From a bacterium (GTDB taxonomy: Bacteria; Calditrichota; Calditrichia; RBG-13-44-9), in assembly GCA_020350205.1 (NCBI GenBank), contig CP070707.1, positions 1-33,882 on the forward strand: a stretch of 33,882 bases of DNA, read 5' to 3'. Below are positions 15,793 to 24,890 of this stretch, one piece after another. Position 1 is the first letter of the stretch; every line of letters starts with the position of its first letter. The notes beneath the pieces are model-generated. The model ran no database searches. It had not been told where the DNA came from and saw only the letters and a list, made by a program, of their open reading frames with translations. The translations under genes were made by a program, and so were the position numbers.

Positions 15793-16698
15793 TTATTGAT
15801 TTTTATTTCCATCAGAATAACCAGTGTGAAGCGCCGATTCAACAGCCTTCATAAGAGCTTTACTGGTAGTTGTAGCACCACTTACGGCATCGAGATTTAT
15901 TTTTTGCTCACGCACAATTTTGTAGGTAATACCTTCTGCCAGTCTGGCATAAAAACTCGATCGGTTGTTTAAAATTTTAATTTTTTTAATCTGGTGATCC
16001 TCAATTTGAATCCCTACTTCATACGGAAAATAAAAATCGGCACTCCCTACATAATAGCCGTCTTTAACCACTTTTAAATCAACGTCCTTTATGGTGATCT
16101 TCCTATAATGCTCGAGTTGCAGATATTGAACCGTCATACTAACAATCAACAGAATTCCAACCACAACTCCGAGAGATACTATCAACTTACGTTTTCTTAC
16201 TTTCGTGGATTTGCGGTGTCCCCATGGTTTAAAAACAGAAATAATCACTATCAAAATAAGCAAAAAAAGTTGTATAGAACTGTAAAGAAAACTCCCCTCT
16301 ACAAATCCATTATATTCGGGATGGTTTTGAATTTCCTCCCGAAAAATATCGGATACTGCGGCCATGCCATTGATAGAGGGACTTTCCAGGAATATGATAA
16401 TGCCAGCAAGCAGAATAATTGCCACCCATTTTACGATAATCCAATGAAACCGAAAAAAGCCCCAAGGAGTAAACATTGAAAAAATCAGGCCAGTGAGCGC
16501 TACAGCAATAGTGATATTCATGACAACGGTATCAAACAGGTAAAATATTGTTTTATCCAGAATGTGGTAATCGCCAATACCAGCAATTGTTGGTTTAAAG
16601 ATTAATACAGCCAAAATCCCCAGACAAACACCAAACCAAATGCCTACCAGTAAAATGTGAATACTGAGTAATATTTTCTTGCCGGAAAGATTCAACAT
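15793..16698 (-). CDS. Membrane protein with DUF2269-like helices and a covalent FMN-binding domain
   Basis: About 301 residues. The N-terminal four-helix membrane part has conserved-looking histidines in LSIHILLVGIWFG and FHWIIVKW, recalling DUF2269/CopD-like proteins. A fifth helix (about 170-190) precedes an extracytoplasmic FMN_bind domain that ends in DAVSGATTTSKAL. The SGATT motif (about 273-277) is the ApbE flavinylation signature, with the last Thr as the likely attachment site. This implies a role in extracytoplasmic electron transfer. The ATG at 16698 has GGTGA 5 nt upstream; an ATG at 16710 would add four residues and has no ribosome site. It lies about 75 bp after nfo on the same strand. 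The electron donor and acceptor are unknown. Confidence 0.85.
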   Translation of the reverse strand: MLNLSGKKILLSIHILLVGIWFGVCLGILAVLIFKPTIAGIGDYHILDKTIFYLFDTVVMNITIAVALTGLIFSMFTPWGFFRFHWIIVKWVAIILLAGIIIFLESPSINGMAAVSDIFREEIQNHPEYNGFVEGSFLYSSIQLFLLILIVIISVFKPWGHRKSTKVRKRKLIVSLGVVVGILLIVSMTVQYLQLEHYRKITIKDVDLKVVKDGYYVGSADFYFPYEVGIQIEDHQIKKIKILNNRSSFYARLAEGITYKIVREQKINLDAVSGATTTSKALMKAVESALHTGYSDGNKNQ

Positions 16699-16773
16699 AT
16701 ACGTCACCATTAAATGAATATTTCAAACATTTTGCAGAATTTCGGATTCAACTGGGTTGTACTGTAGTGCAGC

Positions 16774-17673
16774 TCAATACTTTAAAAGGCTTCTTAATAG
16801 AATTAAATCTTCTGCATAAGCACTTTCCCCTCCCGGAATTTCCATGATCATGGGAATCATCCGCAAATCCGGATCGTTCAGCAAAGCGGAAAATCCCGCT
16901 AAACCAATTTCACCTTTTCCGATACGTTCGTGCCGGTCACGTTTACTTCCAAATTCACGTTTACTGTCATTCAGGTGAAACACCTTTAGCTTTTCAAGAC
17001 CTATGACCTCATCAAACTGTTTTTTCACTTTCTCCCAGGCATCGACGGTACGGATATCGTAACCGGCCGTAAAAATGTGACAGGTATCCACACAAACGGC
17101 AATATTTTCCTGCAGCCCGGATTCCTCTATGATAATCCTGAGTTGCTCAAATGTATAGCCCAGGTTTGTCCCTTGACCTGCGGTTGTTTCCAGTAAAATA
17201 GTGGTCTTGCCGGCTCCCGATTCTTCAAAGGCCGATGCGAGACTTTTGGCAATTTTGCTGAGACCTTCACTCTCTCCTGTACCCAGGTGAGAACCGGGAT
17301 GCATAATTAAATAAGGAACATGTAGCTGTTCACTTCTTTTCAATTCATCAACAAAGGCCTCGTATGACTTTCGGTAAATTCCCTGCTTTTGACTGGCTAA
17401 ATTAATTAAGTAAGCATCGTGAATTGCAATCGGAACGACCGATGTTTCCTTGATGGCTTTTTGGAATTCAACTATTTCTTCACTGGATAGAGCTTTTGCC
17501 TGCCATTGCATTTGATTTTTACTGAATAGTTGTACCACATCACAACCGATTTTTTTACCAGCATGGAGGGCATTAAACACACCGCCTGCGGTGGTAGTGT
17601 GAGCACCTAGTGGCGGTAAGTGGCGAAACGGGATATCAATATGGGAGCTTGATTTAGATTCACTTATCGTCAT
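16774..17673 (-). CDS. nfo: Endonuclease IV (AP endonuclease)
   Basis: A 299-residue TIM-barrel AP endonuclease that incises abasic sites in base-excision repair. The three-zinc ligand motifs are in order: MHPGSH, LLETTAGQG, CVDTCHIFTAGYD, FHLNDSKREFGSKRDRHERIG and MEIPGG. These cover the three classical family signatures. About 20 polar residues precede the usual start (PPLGAHTTTAGG); no internal Met offers a shorter form, and the ribosome site before the ATG is weak (GAGG about 18 nt away). It lies between purL and the FMN-binding membrane protein on the same strand, with no obvious functional link. Confidence 0.96.
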   Translation of the reverse strand: MTISESKSSSHIDIPFRHLPPLGAHTTTAGGVFNALHAGKKIGCDVVQLFSKNQMQWQAKALSSEEIVEFQKAIKETSVVPIAIHDAYLINLASQKQGIYRKSYEAFVDELKRSEQLHVPYLIMHPGSHLGTGESEGLSKIAKSLASAFEESGAGKTTILLETTAGQGTNLGYTFEQLRIIIEESGLQENIAVCVDTCHIFTAGYDIRTVDAWEKVKKQFDEVIGLEKLKVFHLNDSKREFGSKRDRHERIGKGEIGLAGFSALLNDPDLRMIPMIMEIPGGESAYAEDLILLRSLLKY

Positions 17674-17865
17674 AAAATGAAATTTAAAGGTCCTCTAGCA
17701 ATTAGGTATATAGATTAATTTTCTATAAAACAGGAATTTAATTTCTGGCTAATTTATCTTTTTTTCTAACAGCGAAATGAGCACGGAGCTTCTGAAAATA
17801 ACTATATTTTATTTCAGATTCAAACTGTAGGTAATATCTTAGACATAGCATGATTCAAAATAATA

Positions 17866-20091
17866 TCATGTTTCCATCTGGTCGGGAATAATCTGGTAAT
17901 AATTCCGTAATAGGTCGTTCACCACAATATCTAACCAATCATTTATAATAAAGTGACTGCCACCTACTTTTCCAAGGTATTGAAGTTTCACCTTCTGTTT
18001 GATGAAAAACTGCTCTAGAGATTTCCGAAAGTCCGGAGAAATGGAAATCAGAATACAGGACTGACTTTCACTGAACAATTGCCACTCCGGACGAGTATTA
18101 GCATCCGGCAATTTAATTGTTGCACCAATTGGATTAATTTTGTTCATAATACAACACTCTGCCAGAGCTACTGCCAGTCCCCCGTCAGAAATGTCATGGG
18201 CTGATGATACCCAACCTTTGCGAATTGCCTCCAGAAGTGTATTTTGAATTAACTTTTCGTATTCTAGATCAAGTTGGGGACAGTCACCAGCAATTTTACC
18301 GTAAAATTCTTTGAGAAACTCGCTTCCCCCAATTTCATTTTGATTCTTACCTATAAGATAGATCAAATCTCCGCTTTTTTTAAAGAAAGCGGTTGTTATA
18401 TGACTTATATCTTCAATCAATCCCAGCATGCCAATAACCGGCGTTGGATAGACAGCACTTTCGGGACTTTCATTGTAGAAGCTCACATTTCCACCGGTAA
18501 CCGGAGTTTCAAAAACTCGGCAGGCATCCCCCATTCCCGCGACTGCCTCTCGGAAGAGGTAAAACATTTCCGGTTTATAGGGATTACCAAAATTGAGGCA
18601 ATTGGTAATGGCTAGGGGAATGGCCCCGGTGCAGACCACATTGCGCGCCGCCTCTGCTACGGCAATCTGGCCACCCCGCCTTGGGTTAAGATAAACAAAA
18701 CGCCCATTCCCATCAGTTTTGACGGAAATCGCCTTGTTCGTTTTCTTAATCCTTATTACTGCCGCATCTCCTCCGGGAAAAATACTGGTATTTGTTCTCA
18801 CCATATGATCATATTGTTCATACACCCATTCTTTAGAAGCGATGTTTGGAGAGGAAAATATTTTCCAGAAAGCGTCCTGCAAATCCTCCACCGCTTCTAG
18901 TTTGTCAAAATCAAAATTTTGCAGGATATCTAGATATGCCGGTCTCGCGAACTCGCGCTGATAGACAGGTGCTCCCCCACCCAGGACGCAATCGAACGGA
19001 GGAATTTCCGCAACTTTCTCATTTTGGAAAAACACCTTTAGGGTTGGTTCATCGGTTACATGTCCAACCTGTTCACAGATTAATTCCCATTTTTCACATA
19101 TTTCCCTGATCCTTTTTTCATTTCCGATTTTTCCAACCACCAGCATTCTTTCCTGAGACTCCGACAACATAATTTCATATGGGGTCATCCCCTCTTCCCT
19201 AACCGGCACTTTATCCAGATCAATTACCATACCACTATTACCTTTGGCACTCATCTCAGTAGTGCTGCAGGTTATCCCAGCCGCACCCATATCCTGAATT
19301 CCGACGATTATTTTTTCCCGAATCATTTCCAAAGTAGCTTCCAAAAGGAGTTTTTCGGTGAACGGATCTCCCACCTGGACATTGGGTCGACGATGTTCAG
19401 ACTCCTCACTCAATTCTTCCGACGCAAAAGTTGCGCCATGTATCCCATCCCGTCCGGTTCGGGATCCGATCACAAAAACCGGGCAATCTTGGCCTTGTGC
19501 AATAGCAGAGGCAGTTTGATCATGCTTCACAATACCCACTGTCATCGCATTGACTAACGGATTCGCACTGTAACAATCTTCAAAGTATATTTCACCAGCT
19601 ACGGTAGGTATTCCCAGACAATTCCCATAATCAGCAATCCCCCGCACCACACCATCAAACAGATAACGGTTTCGGGATTTATCCAATTGCCCGAAACGCA
19701 GAGAATTTAAGGCTGCTATTGGTCTCGCACCCATGGTGAAGATATCCCGCATGATTCCTCCCACCCCCGTTGCTGCACCCTGGTAAGGCTCTACTGCGGA
19801 AGGGTGGTTGTGACTCTCAATTTTAAAACATACTGCTAAACCATCCCCTATATCAACCAGGCCGGCATTTTCTTCGCCTGCCCCTACCAATAACCTGCCA
19901 CCGCTGCGGGGTAATTTTTTTAGTTCCGCGATAGAATTTTTATAGGAACAGTGTTCACTCCACATAACTGAAAATATTCCTAATTCAGTAAAGGTGGGAT
20001 TACGGCCGAGTAAATTCTGGATGCGCTGGTACTCTTCCTCATTAAGTCCATGTTGGATGGCTAGTTCAAGGCTTACTTCTGGTTCCTTCAT
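17866..20091 (-). CDS. purL: Phosphoribosylformylglycinamidine synthase subunit PurL (small form)
   Basis: A 741-residue PurL, which with PurQ and PurS converts FGAR to FGAM (step 4 of purine synthesis). The length marks the small, glutaminase-less form found with separate PurQ and PurS. Motifs include [10 protein letters not shown] (about 44-53), [26 protein letters not shown] (about 92-117), the [17 protein letters not shown] block and, in the second half, [21 protein letters not shown] and [15 protein letters not shown]. The ATG has GGAGA 4 nt upstream. purQ and purS are not in the window, so the pur genes are dispersed. Its promoter can be read in the gap to moxR. Confidence 0.97.
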   Translation of the reverse strand: MKEPEVSLELAIQHGLNEEEYQRIQNLLGRNPTFTELGIFSVMWSEHCSYKNSIAELKKLPRSGGRLLVGAGEENAGLVDIGDGLAVCFKIESHNHPSAVEPYQGAATGVGGIMRDIFTMGARPIAALNSLRFGQLDKSRNRYLFDGVVRGIADYGNCLGIPTVAGEIYFEDCYSANPLVNAMTVGIVKHDQTASAIAQGQDCPVFVIGSRTGRDGIHGATFASEELSEESEHRRPNVQVGDPFTEKLLLEATLEMIREKIIVGIQDMGAAGITCSTTEMSAKGNSGMVIDLDKVPVREEGMTPYEIMLSESQERMLVVGKIGNEKRIREICEKWELICEQVGHVTDEPTLKVFFQNEKVAEIPPFDCVLGGGAPVYQREFARPAYLDILQNFDFDKLEAVEDLQDAFWKIFSSPNIASKEWVYEQYDHMVRTNTSIFPGGDAAVIRIKKTNKAISVKTDGNGRFVYLNPRRGGQIAVAEAARNVVCTGAIPLAITNCLNFGNPYKPEMFYLFREAVAGMGDACRVFETPVTGGNVSFYNESPESAVYPTPVIGMLGLIEDISHITTAFFKKSGDLIYLIGKNQNEIGGSEFLKEFYGKIAGDCPQLDLEYEKLIQNTLLEAIRKGWVSSAHDISDGGLAVALAECCIMNKINPIGATIKLPDANTRPEWQLFSESQSCILISISPDFRKSLEQFFIKQKVKLQYLGKVGGSHFIINDWLDIVVNDLLRNYYQIIPDQMET

Positions 20092-20121
20092 AGATTCTCC
20101 GGGTATGATCGTTTAAAGCAA

Positions 20122-20150
20122 ATTTTAGTGAAAAATCTGGAGACACGCAA
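20122..20150 (-). promoter_or_regulatory. Predicted promoter of purL
   Basis: On the minus strand: -35 TTGCGT (20150-20145), a 17-bp spacer, and -10 TAAAAT (20127-20122). The start would be near 20115, with a leader of about 24 nt to the purL ATG. I see no palindrome of the PurR type nearby. Confidence 0.5.
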
Positions 20151-20216
20151 GGAATCAGTAGAATTCATTCTGCAAAAAATTCAACAAAAACGGAAACAAA
20201 AGAAAATAAAAAAGGT

Positions 20217-20245
20217 TTGTATCCATAACCTGCTTTATTTAATAT
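20217..20245 (+). promoter_or_regulatory. Predicted promoter of the moxR gene
   Basis: -35 TTGTAT (20217-20222), a 17-bp spacer, and -10 TAATAT (20240-20245). The predicted start is about 20 nt upstream of the ATG at 20272, which has AGGA 6 nt before it. Confidence 0.5.
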
Positions 20246-20271
20246 GAATCCGATTTTTTACAGGAAAGCTC

Positions 20272-21279
20272 ATGAGTGAAAAAATAACCGCAAAAGATGA
20301 AGGCGAAATGCTGGTAAAACTTGCAGATGCCTATAAAAATATTAATGAAGAAATAAAAAAAGTGATTATTGGTCAGCAGGAAATCATCGATCAATTACTC
20401 ATATCTCTCTTTTCCCGCGGACATTGCCTGATTGTTGGGGTACCAGGTCTGGCAAAAACACTGCTTATCAGTACCGTTGCGCAGGTTTTGGATTTGAACT
20501 TTAGTCGTATCCAGTTTACTCCGGATCTCATGCCTTCGGATATCACCGGTACAGAAATTATAGAAGAAGATATGGGAAGTGGACGAAAATCATTTCGTTT
20601 TATAAAGGGTCCGGTTTTCGCAAATATAATTTTGGCGGACGAAATCAACCGGACACCGCCAAAGACTCAGGCAGCTCTTCTGGAAGCAATGCAGGAACAT
20701 AAAGTGACCGCCGGAGGTGAAACCCACACCCTGCAAGAACCATTTTTTGTACTGGCAACTCAAAATCCAATCGAACAGGAAGGTACCTACCCACTCCCGG
20801 AGGCACAGCTGGACAGGTTTATGTTTAACCTATGGATCGGATATCCGACTTTCGAGGAAGAAGTTCAAATCGTGAAATCAACTACCAGCACTTATACACC
20901 ACAATTAAAAAAAGTCATGGATGCAAACGAAATTCTGGCCTTCCAGAATGCTGTCCGGGAAATGCCGGTTGCAGATAATGTTATCGATTTTGCAGTACGT
21001 CTGGTTGGACTTACCCGTCCGGATCATCCGGATGCCCCGGAGTATATCCAAAATTGGATTGACTGGGGAGCTGGACCGAGGGCTTCGCAGTTTCTCATTC
21101 TGGGCGCAAAAACCAGAGCAGCTCTGCAAGGGAGATATACACCTCAGATTCAAGATGTCCAGAGTTGTGCCATACCTGTTTTACGCCACCGTATTGTAAC
21201 AAATTTTAATGCGGAGGCAGACGGTGCAGGTCCTTTGAATATTATTGAAAAATTACTGCAGGAAGAAATTCTCTCATGA
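20272..21279 (+). CDS. MoxR-family AAA+ ATPase (orphan)
   Basis: A 335-residue MoxR-type AAA+ ATPase, a chaperone-like remodeller usually acting with VWA-domain proteins. Walker A is the MoxR variant GVPGLAKT (56-63), Walker B is LADEINR (121-127), sensor 1 lies in LATQNPIEQEGTYPLPEAQLDRF (151-173), and the C-terminal lid region contains WGAGPRASQFLI. The length is typical. MoxR genes normally head an operon with DUF58 and VWA genes. Here the next gene, 33 bp on, is on the opposite strand, so the partner must be elsewhere or absent. Biological role unassigned. Confidence 0.94.
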   Translation: MSEKITAKDEGEMLVKLADAYKNINEEIKKVIIGQQEIIDQLLISLFSRGHCLIVGVPGLAKTLLISTVAQVLDLNFSRIQFTPDLMPSDITGTEIIEEDMGSGRKSFRFIKGPVFANIILADEINRTPPKTQAALLEAMQEHKVTAGGETHTLQEPFFVLATQNPIEQEGTYPLPEAQLDRFMFNLWIGYPTFEEEVQIVKSTTSTYTPQLKKVMDANEILAFQNAVREMPVADNVIDFAVRLVGLTRPDHPDAPEYIQNWIDWGAGPRASQFLILGAKTRAALQGRYTPQIQDVQSCAIPVLRHRIVTNFNAEADGAGPLNIIEKLLQEEILS

Positions 21280-21312
21280 TAGTGTTAAGATTTGGTGAAA
21301 TCCAATTTCATA

Positions 21313-23202
21313 TCAGAGTGTAATTTGCCGGTAAAAAAAATACATCACCTCACAACTTGCAACCCCGGAAGCGTTATTCGGTAAGCTAAGATTTGAATTT
21401 TCAGCTTTAAGTAAATTAGGAATATACCCCAGGACCCCCTCCATTAACTGGTCATCCAAATATTGAGATATCCGCTGAAAAAAGTCGCCCAGAAATTTTT
21501 TATCTCTCATCAGTTTCCGCCATCCTTCAAAATATTCGGCAATCAGTATTGGTGAAATTATATGTGAGAGTCGGTGTTGATTGCGGGTGGGATATTTGAT
21601 TCCCTCTTTGACCAGGAATTGTTTAATGAGCACCCTGTAGAATAGTTGCGCTTCTCTGTCTTCAATAATGGGAAAAGGAAGGGTAATTGTAAAAATCATC
21701 GCAGGGTGAAAAACGAAATTATAATGGGTGTTTGCTTTGGTAGGACTCGCCAGGAAAGACCGCATGTATTGACTATGAAAATAATGTTTAATTTTCTTGG
21801 TCCACCTTTCATATTTTCTCAGACGCACTCCTCTCAATTCTGCTAAATGAATCGCCATTTTCAGAATATTATACCAGAAAACATTAAGCAGAAAATTTTG
21901 CCACACCGGAAAGAATATTTCATAATCTGCACGGCGTTTCAATTCTGATTTTCGATACTGTCTTTCCAGTAATTTATGCCGCTTGAGTCTGTAAAAGGGA
22001 AGTTGATTCTTACGAATGAGGGTTATAATTTCTAAAATAATATCCAGTGTGTCATCGATCTTATCTTTACGATCATATTGGATGTGGTATTGATAAAGGA
22101 AAAAAATGACGAAAAAAAGAGTGGACGCTTCAACCTGAATTTCAGAGTTTAATCCCATAAATAACTTAAGCGGGGATAAATCACTCAGGATGGAGACAAG
22201 TTCTTTATAGTGCCTTTGAGCCTCCCCCCGTGGTATACCACTTTGTAGCAAACGGAGCAGCATCAGACAATGTAAGGATAAATAAAATTTGTTCTCCAGC
22301 AGATCGGTTACAAAAAATTGTCTGTTCTTGTTGTCTATTCGGATAAAGTTATCAATCCTATCTTGAAGTAAAGCAATTTTATCCGATCTTTTCTGGCGAT
22401 CAACTTGAGGTTGTTGTCTTTTTTCTTTTTCTTTGATAAATATTTGTTCTAAATTTTGCCGTTTTAGTGGGCCAACGGCGAAAGATAGAAATTCGGTAAC
22501 TCCATTTTTAAGCGGGATTTCGAGAAATCCGGGGCTAAATAAATCCTCCCCTTCCTGAAATTTGGTTTTTTCAAATCGATATTTAAAATTGTGATACCAG
22601 GTTGGAGAATTAGAGAAATCGCCTGAAGGATATTGCATAAAAAGCTCTGGAGAGTCATGCTCCGGGAGAAACCGTAATAATCCGTTATCCAAAAAAGCTT
22701 CAGTATTTTCAAATATTTCCGGATCTACTATTCCATTGACAGGACGGTATGCCAACAACGGTCTGATCATCAATCTGACACCCGTAATATTTTCTGAATG
22801 TCGAAGCTGATAGGAAATGATCAGATGATGTGAATTTTGACAAAAAAACAGGGATTTTTGCAGGGAAACCGTGCCAAATTTATAATAAAAACTGGGAAAG
22901 GGATCTAATTCAAATCTTTCTAAAAAATTCAAACCATCTATACTTAAATGATTTTTGTATTCAACATTATATAACGGGAATTGGTTCTGGCCTAAATAGA
23001 GCTCTTCCTGCAGATGTGATAAAATTAAAAGAGGTTGAGCCCCTATTTCTTTCTGATATACAAATAAGCCATGTTTTCGGCGGGTATTCATACCAATGAC
23101 AGTACCGGACGCATAAGAACCTAACTGATTGGAATCAATCCACTCCCGGGAAAGGGATGCAGGAAGATTTTCAAGTTCTTGTCTGATGAATTTTATTTCC
23201 AT
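21313..23202 (-). CDS. Divergent glycogen-debranching-enzyme-like protein (GDE_N / GH133-related)
   Basis: A 629-residue cytoplasmic protein. Residues 20-48 (REWIDSNQLGSYASGTVIG...TRRKHGLFV) match the N-terminal domain of archaeal/bacterial-type debranching enzymes, and the first 270 residues are consistent with it. The C-terminal part (about 290-629) is alpha-helical, as in the (alpha/alpha)6 glucosidase barrel. However, I cannot find the usual DASLWF-type acid or the EIFDG...GCPAQAWS end motif. The corresponding end reads GYIPNLLKAEN...ASGVASCEVMYFF. It is unusually rich in Leu, Arg, Lys and aromatics. Either it is an inactive, binding-only relative or it has changed substrate. No glycogen gene is adjacent. 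The ATG has no clear ribosome site. The N-terminal assignment is good; the activity is doubtful. Confidence 0.75.
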   Translation of the reverse strand: MEIKFIRQELENLPASLSREWIDSNQLGSYASGTVIGMNTRRKHGLFVYQKEIGAQPLLILSHLQEELYLGQNQFPLYNVEYKNHLSIDGLNFLERFELDPFPSFYYKFGTVSLQKSLFFCQNSHHLIISYQLRHSENITGVRLMIRPLLAYRPVNGIVDPEIFENTEAFLDNGLLRFLPEHDSPELFMQYPSGDFSNSPTWYHNFKYRFEKTKFQEGEDLFSPGFLEIPLKNGVTEFLSFAVGPLKRQNLEQIFIKEKEKRQQPQVDRQKRSDKIALLQDRIDNFIRIDNKNRQFFVTDLLENKFYLSLHCLMLLRLLQSGIPRGEAQRHYKELVSILSDLSPLKLFMGLNSEIQVEASTLFFVIFFLYQYHIQYDRKDKIDDTLDIILEIITLIRKNQLPFYRLKRHKLLERQYRKSELKRRADYEIFFPVWQNFLLNVFWYNILKMAIHLAELRGVRLRKYERWTKKIKHYFHSQYMRSFLASPTKANTHYNFVFHPAMIFTITLPFPIIEDREAQLFYRVLIKQFLVKEGIKYPTRNQHRLSHIISPILIAEYFEGWRKLMRDKKFLGDFFQRISQYLDDQLMEGVLGYIPNLLKAENSNLSLPNNASGVASCEVMYFFYRQITL

Positions 23203-23382
23203 TTAAGTACCCGGCATGAGCTTTATTTATCTAACCGACAACAATAACCCAATATGAATATTAATTTGCCGTAGAAGTCAATGAGTAAGCGTTAGCAATG
23301 TCACAAATCAGGAGAATATTTTGTTAAACAACCACCCGTATGGTAGGAGTTATCAGAAAAAATTTTTTGCATAAGAAAATAG

Positions 23383-24564
23383 TTACCATTGTAAAATTTG
23401 ATGAAGAAAAAATGATACGGCAAAAGAAATAATTTCTTCAGGAGCATCAAAAAGACCTGTATGAACAGCGGGGGCTTTCCCTTCTAAGGCAGTTCCAAAA
23501 CGAACCAGGGCACTTGGGACTTTCATGGAATACCATCCGAAATCTTCTCCACCCATAGAGCGTTCATGCTTGACAATTTCAAATTCTTTACACTTGAGCT
23601 TTTCAAGATTTTGTAGAAATCGTCCAACAATAGAGGCATCATTCAGTACCGGAGGCGAACCGACCAGGATATGTGAGGCAACATGTACACCATATTTCTT
23701 TTCAGTATGTTGAGTTATATCCTGCATTATTTCAGTATAGAGATCTTTTTTGTCCGGCTCGGTAATCCGAAGCGTACCGCCCACCTCAGCCTGTTCGGGT
23801 ATAGCATTATAGGCATCCCCCCGACTCTGAATTTTGGTGAATGCCATCACGGCCGGAAATTTATGATGAATTCCTAACTCTGCAAAATAATCCTCAATTT
23901 TTTGTACCATATAAGAGGCTGCAGAGATCGGATTGTGAGCTAATCCGGGACGGGCTGAATGTCCCGCCTTGCCCTTAATTTCCCAGTCCAGTTTGATACT
24001 TTGCGCATTAACCCAGCCAGACATCAGACCGATTGTTCCAAGTGGCAAAGCCGGTTCCACATGCCAGGTCCATATAGTCTGTATATCTTTTAATACGCCC
24101 TTCTCAATCATACGAGGTGCCCCGCTGGGGATGGGTTCTTCTGCAGGCTGAAAAATAAATCGCAAATTATATTTTAAATCACGCCGATAACTTTGTATTA
24201 TCGCTGCCAACCCGCATACAACCGCAGTATGAAAATCGTGACCACAAGCATGACTGATACCCTCACATCTTGAACGATAATCTACTGATTTCTCATCCGG
24301 AATCGGGAGTCCATCAATATCTGCTCGAATTCCAATAAAAGGTGAATCAGGATGATTAATTATCTCTGCAACCAAGCCGGTTTTAAGCGGCCTGAATATT
24401 CGGTCAATTTTATATTTATTTAAAAATTCAATTATCTTTTCGGTTGTTCGGTATTCGAGCCAACCCAATTCCGGTTCCTGATGTAGATTCCGCCGTAATT
24501 GAATCAAATCCGGCATTACTTCTTCTACTTTCTTTTCCAATGTTTTACAATCAAAATTGTTCAT
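23383..24564 (-). CDS. M20D-family amidohydrolase/metallopeptidase
   Basis: A 393-residue M20D enzyme (hippurate hydrolase, N-acyl-amino acid or N-acetyldiaminopimelate deacetylase group). Metal-site residues are visible: C107 and H109 in HACGHDFH, E142/E143 in FQPAEEP, H168 in WTWHVE and H368 in VHTGLFD. RRNLHQEPELGWLEY and GIRADIDGLPI are the N-terminal family blocks, and the dimerisation domain contains GKAGHSARP. Family members hydrolyse N-acyl or amide bonds of amino acids; the exact substrate cannot be read here. The ATG is preceded by GGAAGG about 7 nt upstream. It stands alone, between the debranching-like gene and a gap holding the next gene's promoter. Confidence 0.93.
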   Translation of the reverse strand: MNNFDCKTLEKKVEEVMPDLIQLRRNLHQEPELGWLEYRTTEKIIEFLNKYKIDRIFRPLKTGLVAEIINHPDSPFIGIRADIDGLPIPDEKSVDYRSRCEGISHACGHDFHTAVVCGLAAIIQSYRRDLKYNLRFIFQPAEEPIPSGAPRMIEKGVLKDIQTIWTWHVEPALPLGTIGLMSGWVNAQSIKLDWEIKGKAGHSARPGLAHNPISAASYMVQKIEDYFAELGIHHKFPAVMAFTKIQSRGDAYNAIPEQAEVGGTLRITEPDKKDLYTEIMQDITQHTEKKYGVHVASHILVGSPPVLNDASIVGRFLQNLEKLKCKEFEIVKHERSMGGEDFGWYSMKVPSALVRFGTALEGKAPAVHTGLFDAPEEIISFAVSFFLHQILQW

Positions 24565-24890
24565 AGATTGCCTTCCCAGCTTAAAGATGGCATGGATTTT
24601 ACAGATACTTTAAGTTTTAGTCAACAATTTTTCTGTAATCAATACTATCCGGTTTTGGTGCCCAGTTCACTGACAATTCAAAAAGTTCTGCTTTAATAAA
24701 TTTATATTTTACATTTCATTTTAGCAGTATAGCTTTCAATTTTGAGTTTCGCAACAATTCAATATTCCAGATCATTTTATAAAACCTTTTTCTTTTTCCT
24801 TCAATTATCATTTTGGTCTTAATTTTATGTATATTTCAGAAACCTTTGTTGCCGGGCTTCGTCAATTAATGAAATTGCAGGAGAATACCA
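24565..24890. other. Divergent intergenic region, no gene seen
   Basis: About 326 AT-rich bp between the M20D gene (minus) and the lipoprotein gene (plus). It holds the lipoprotein ribosome site (AGGAGA, 24879-24884) but no ORF, RNA gene or hairpin that I can support, and no confident -35/-10 pair for either gene. Confidence 0.5.

Noticed and set aside
18846..19109. Long plus-strand open frames inside purL and other genes
   Set aside because: They are antisense to clearly conserved proteins and have no ribosome sites or family signals of their own.
20128..20244. 38-codon Lys/Gln-rich frame starting GTG between purL and moxR
   Set aside because: It has no ribosome site and overlaps the predicted promoters of both flanking genes. 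The Lys-rich composition follows from an A-rich stretch.
21280..21312. Possible terminator hairpin (GATTT/AAATC) between the converging moxR and debranching-like genes
   Set aside because: The stem is only 5 bp, AT-rich and without a T run, so it is too weak to call.
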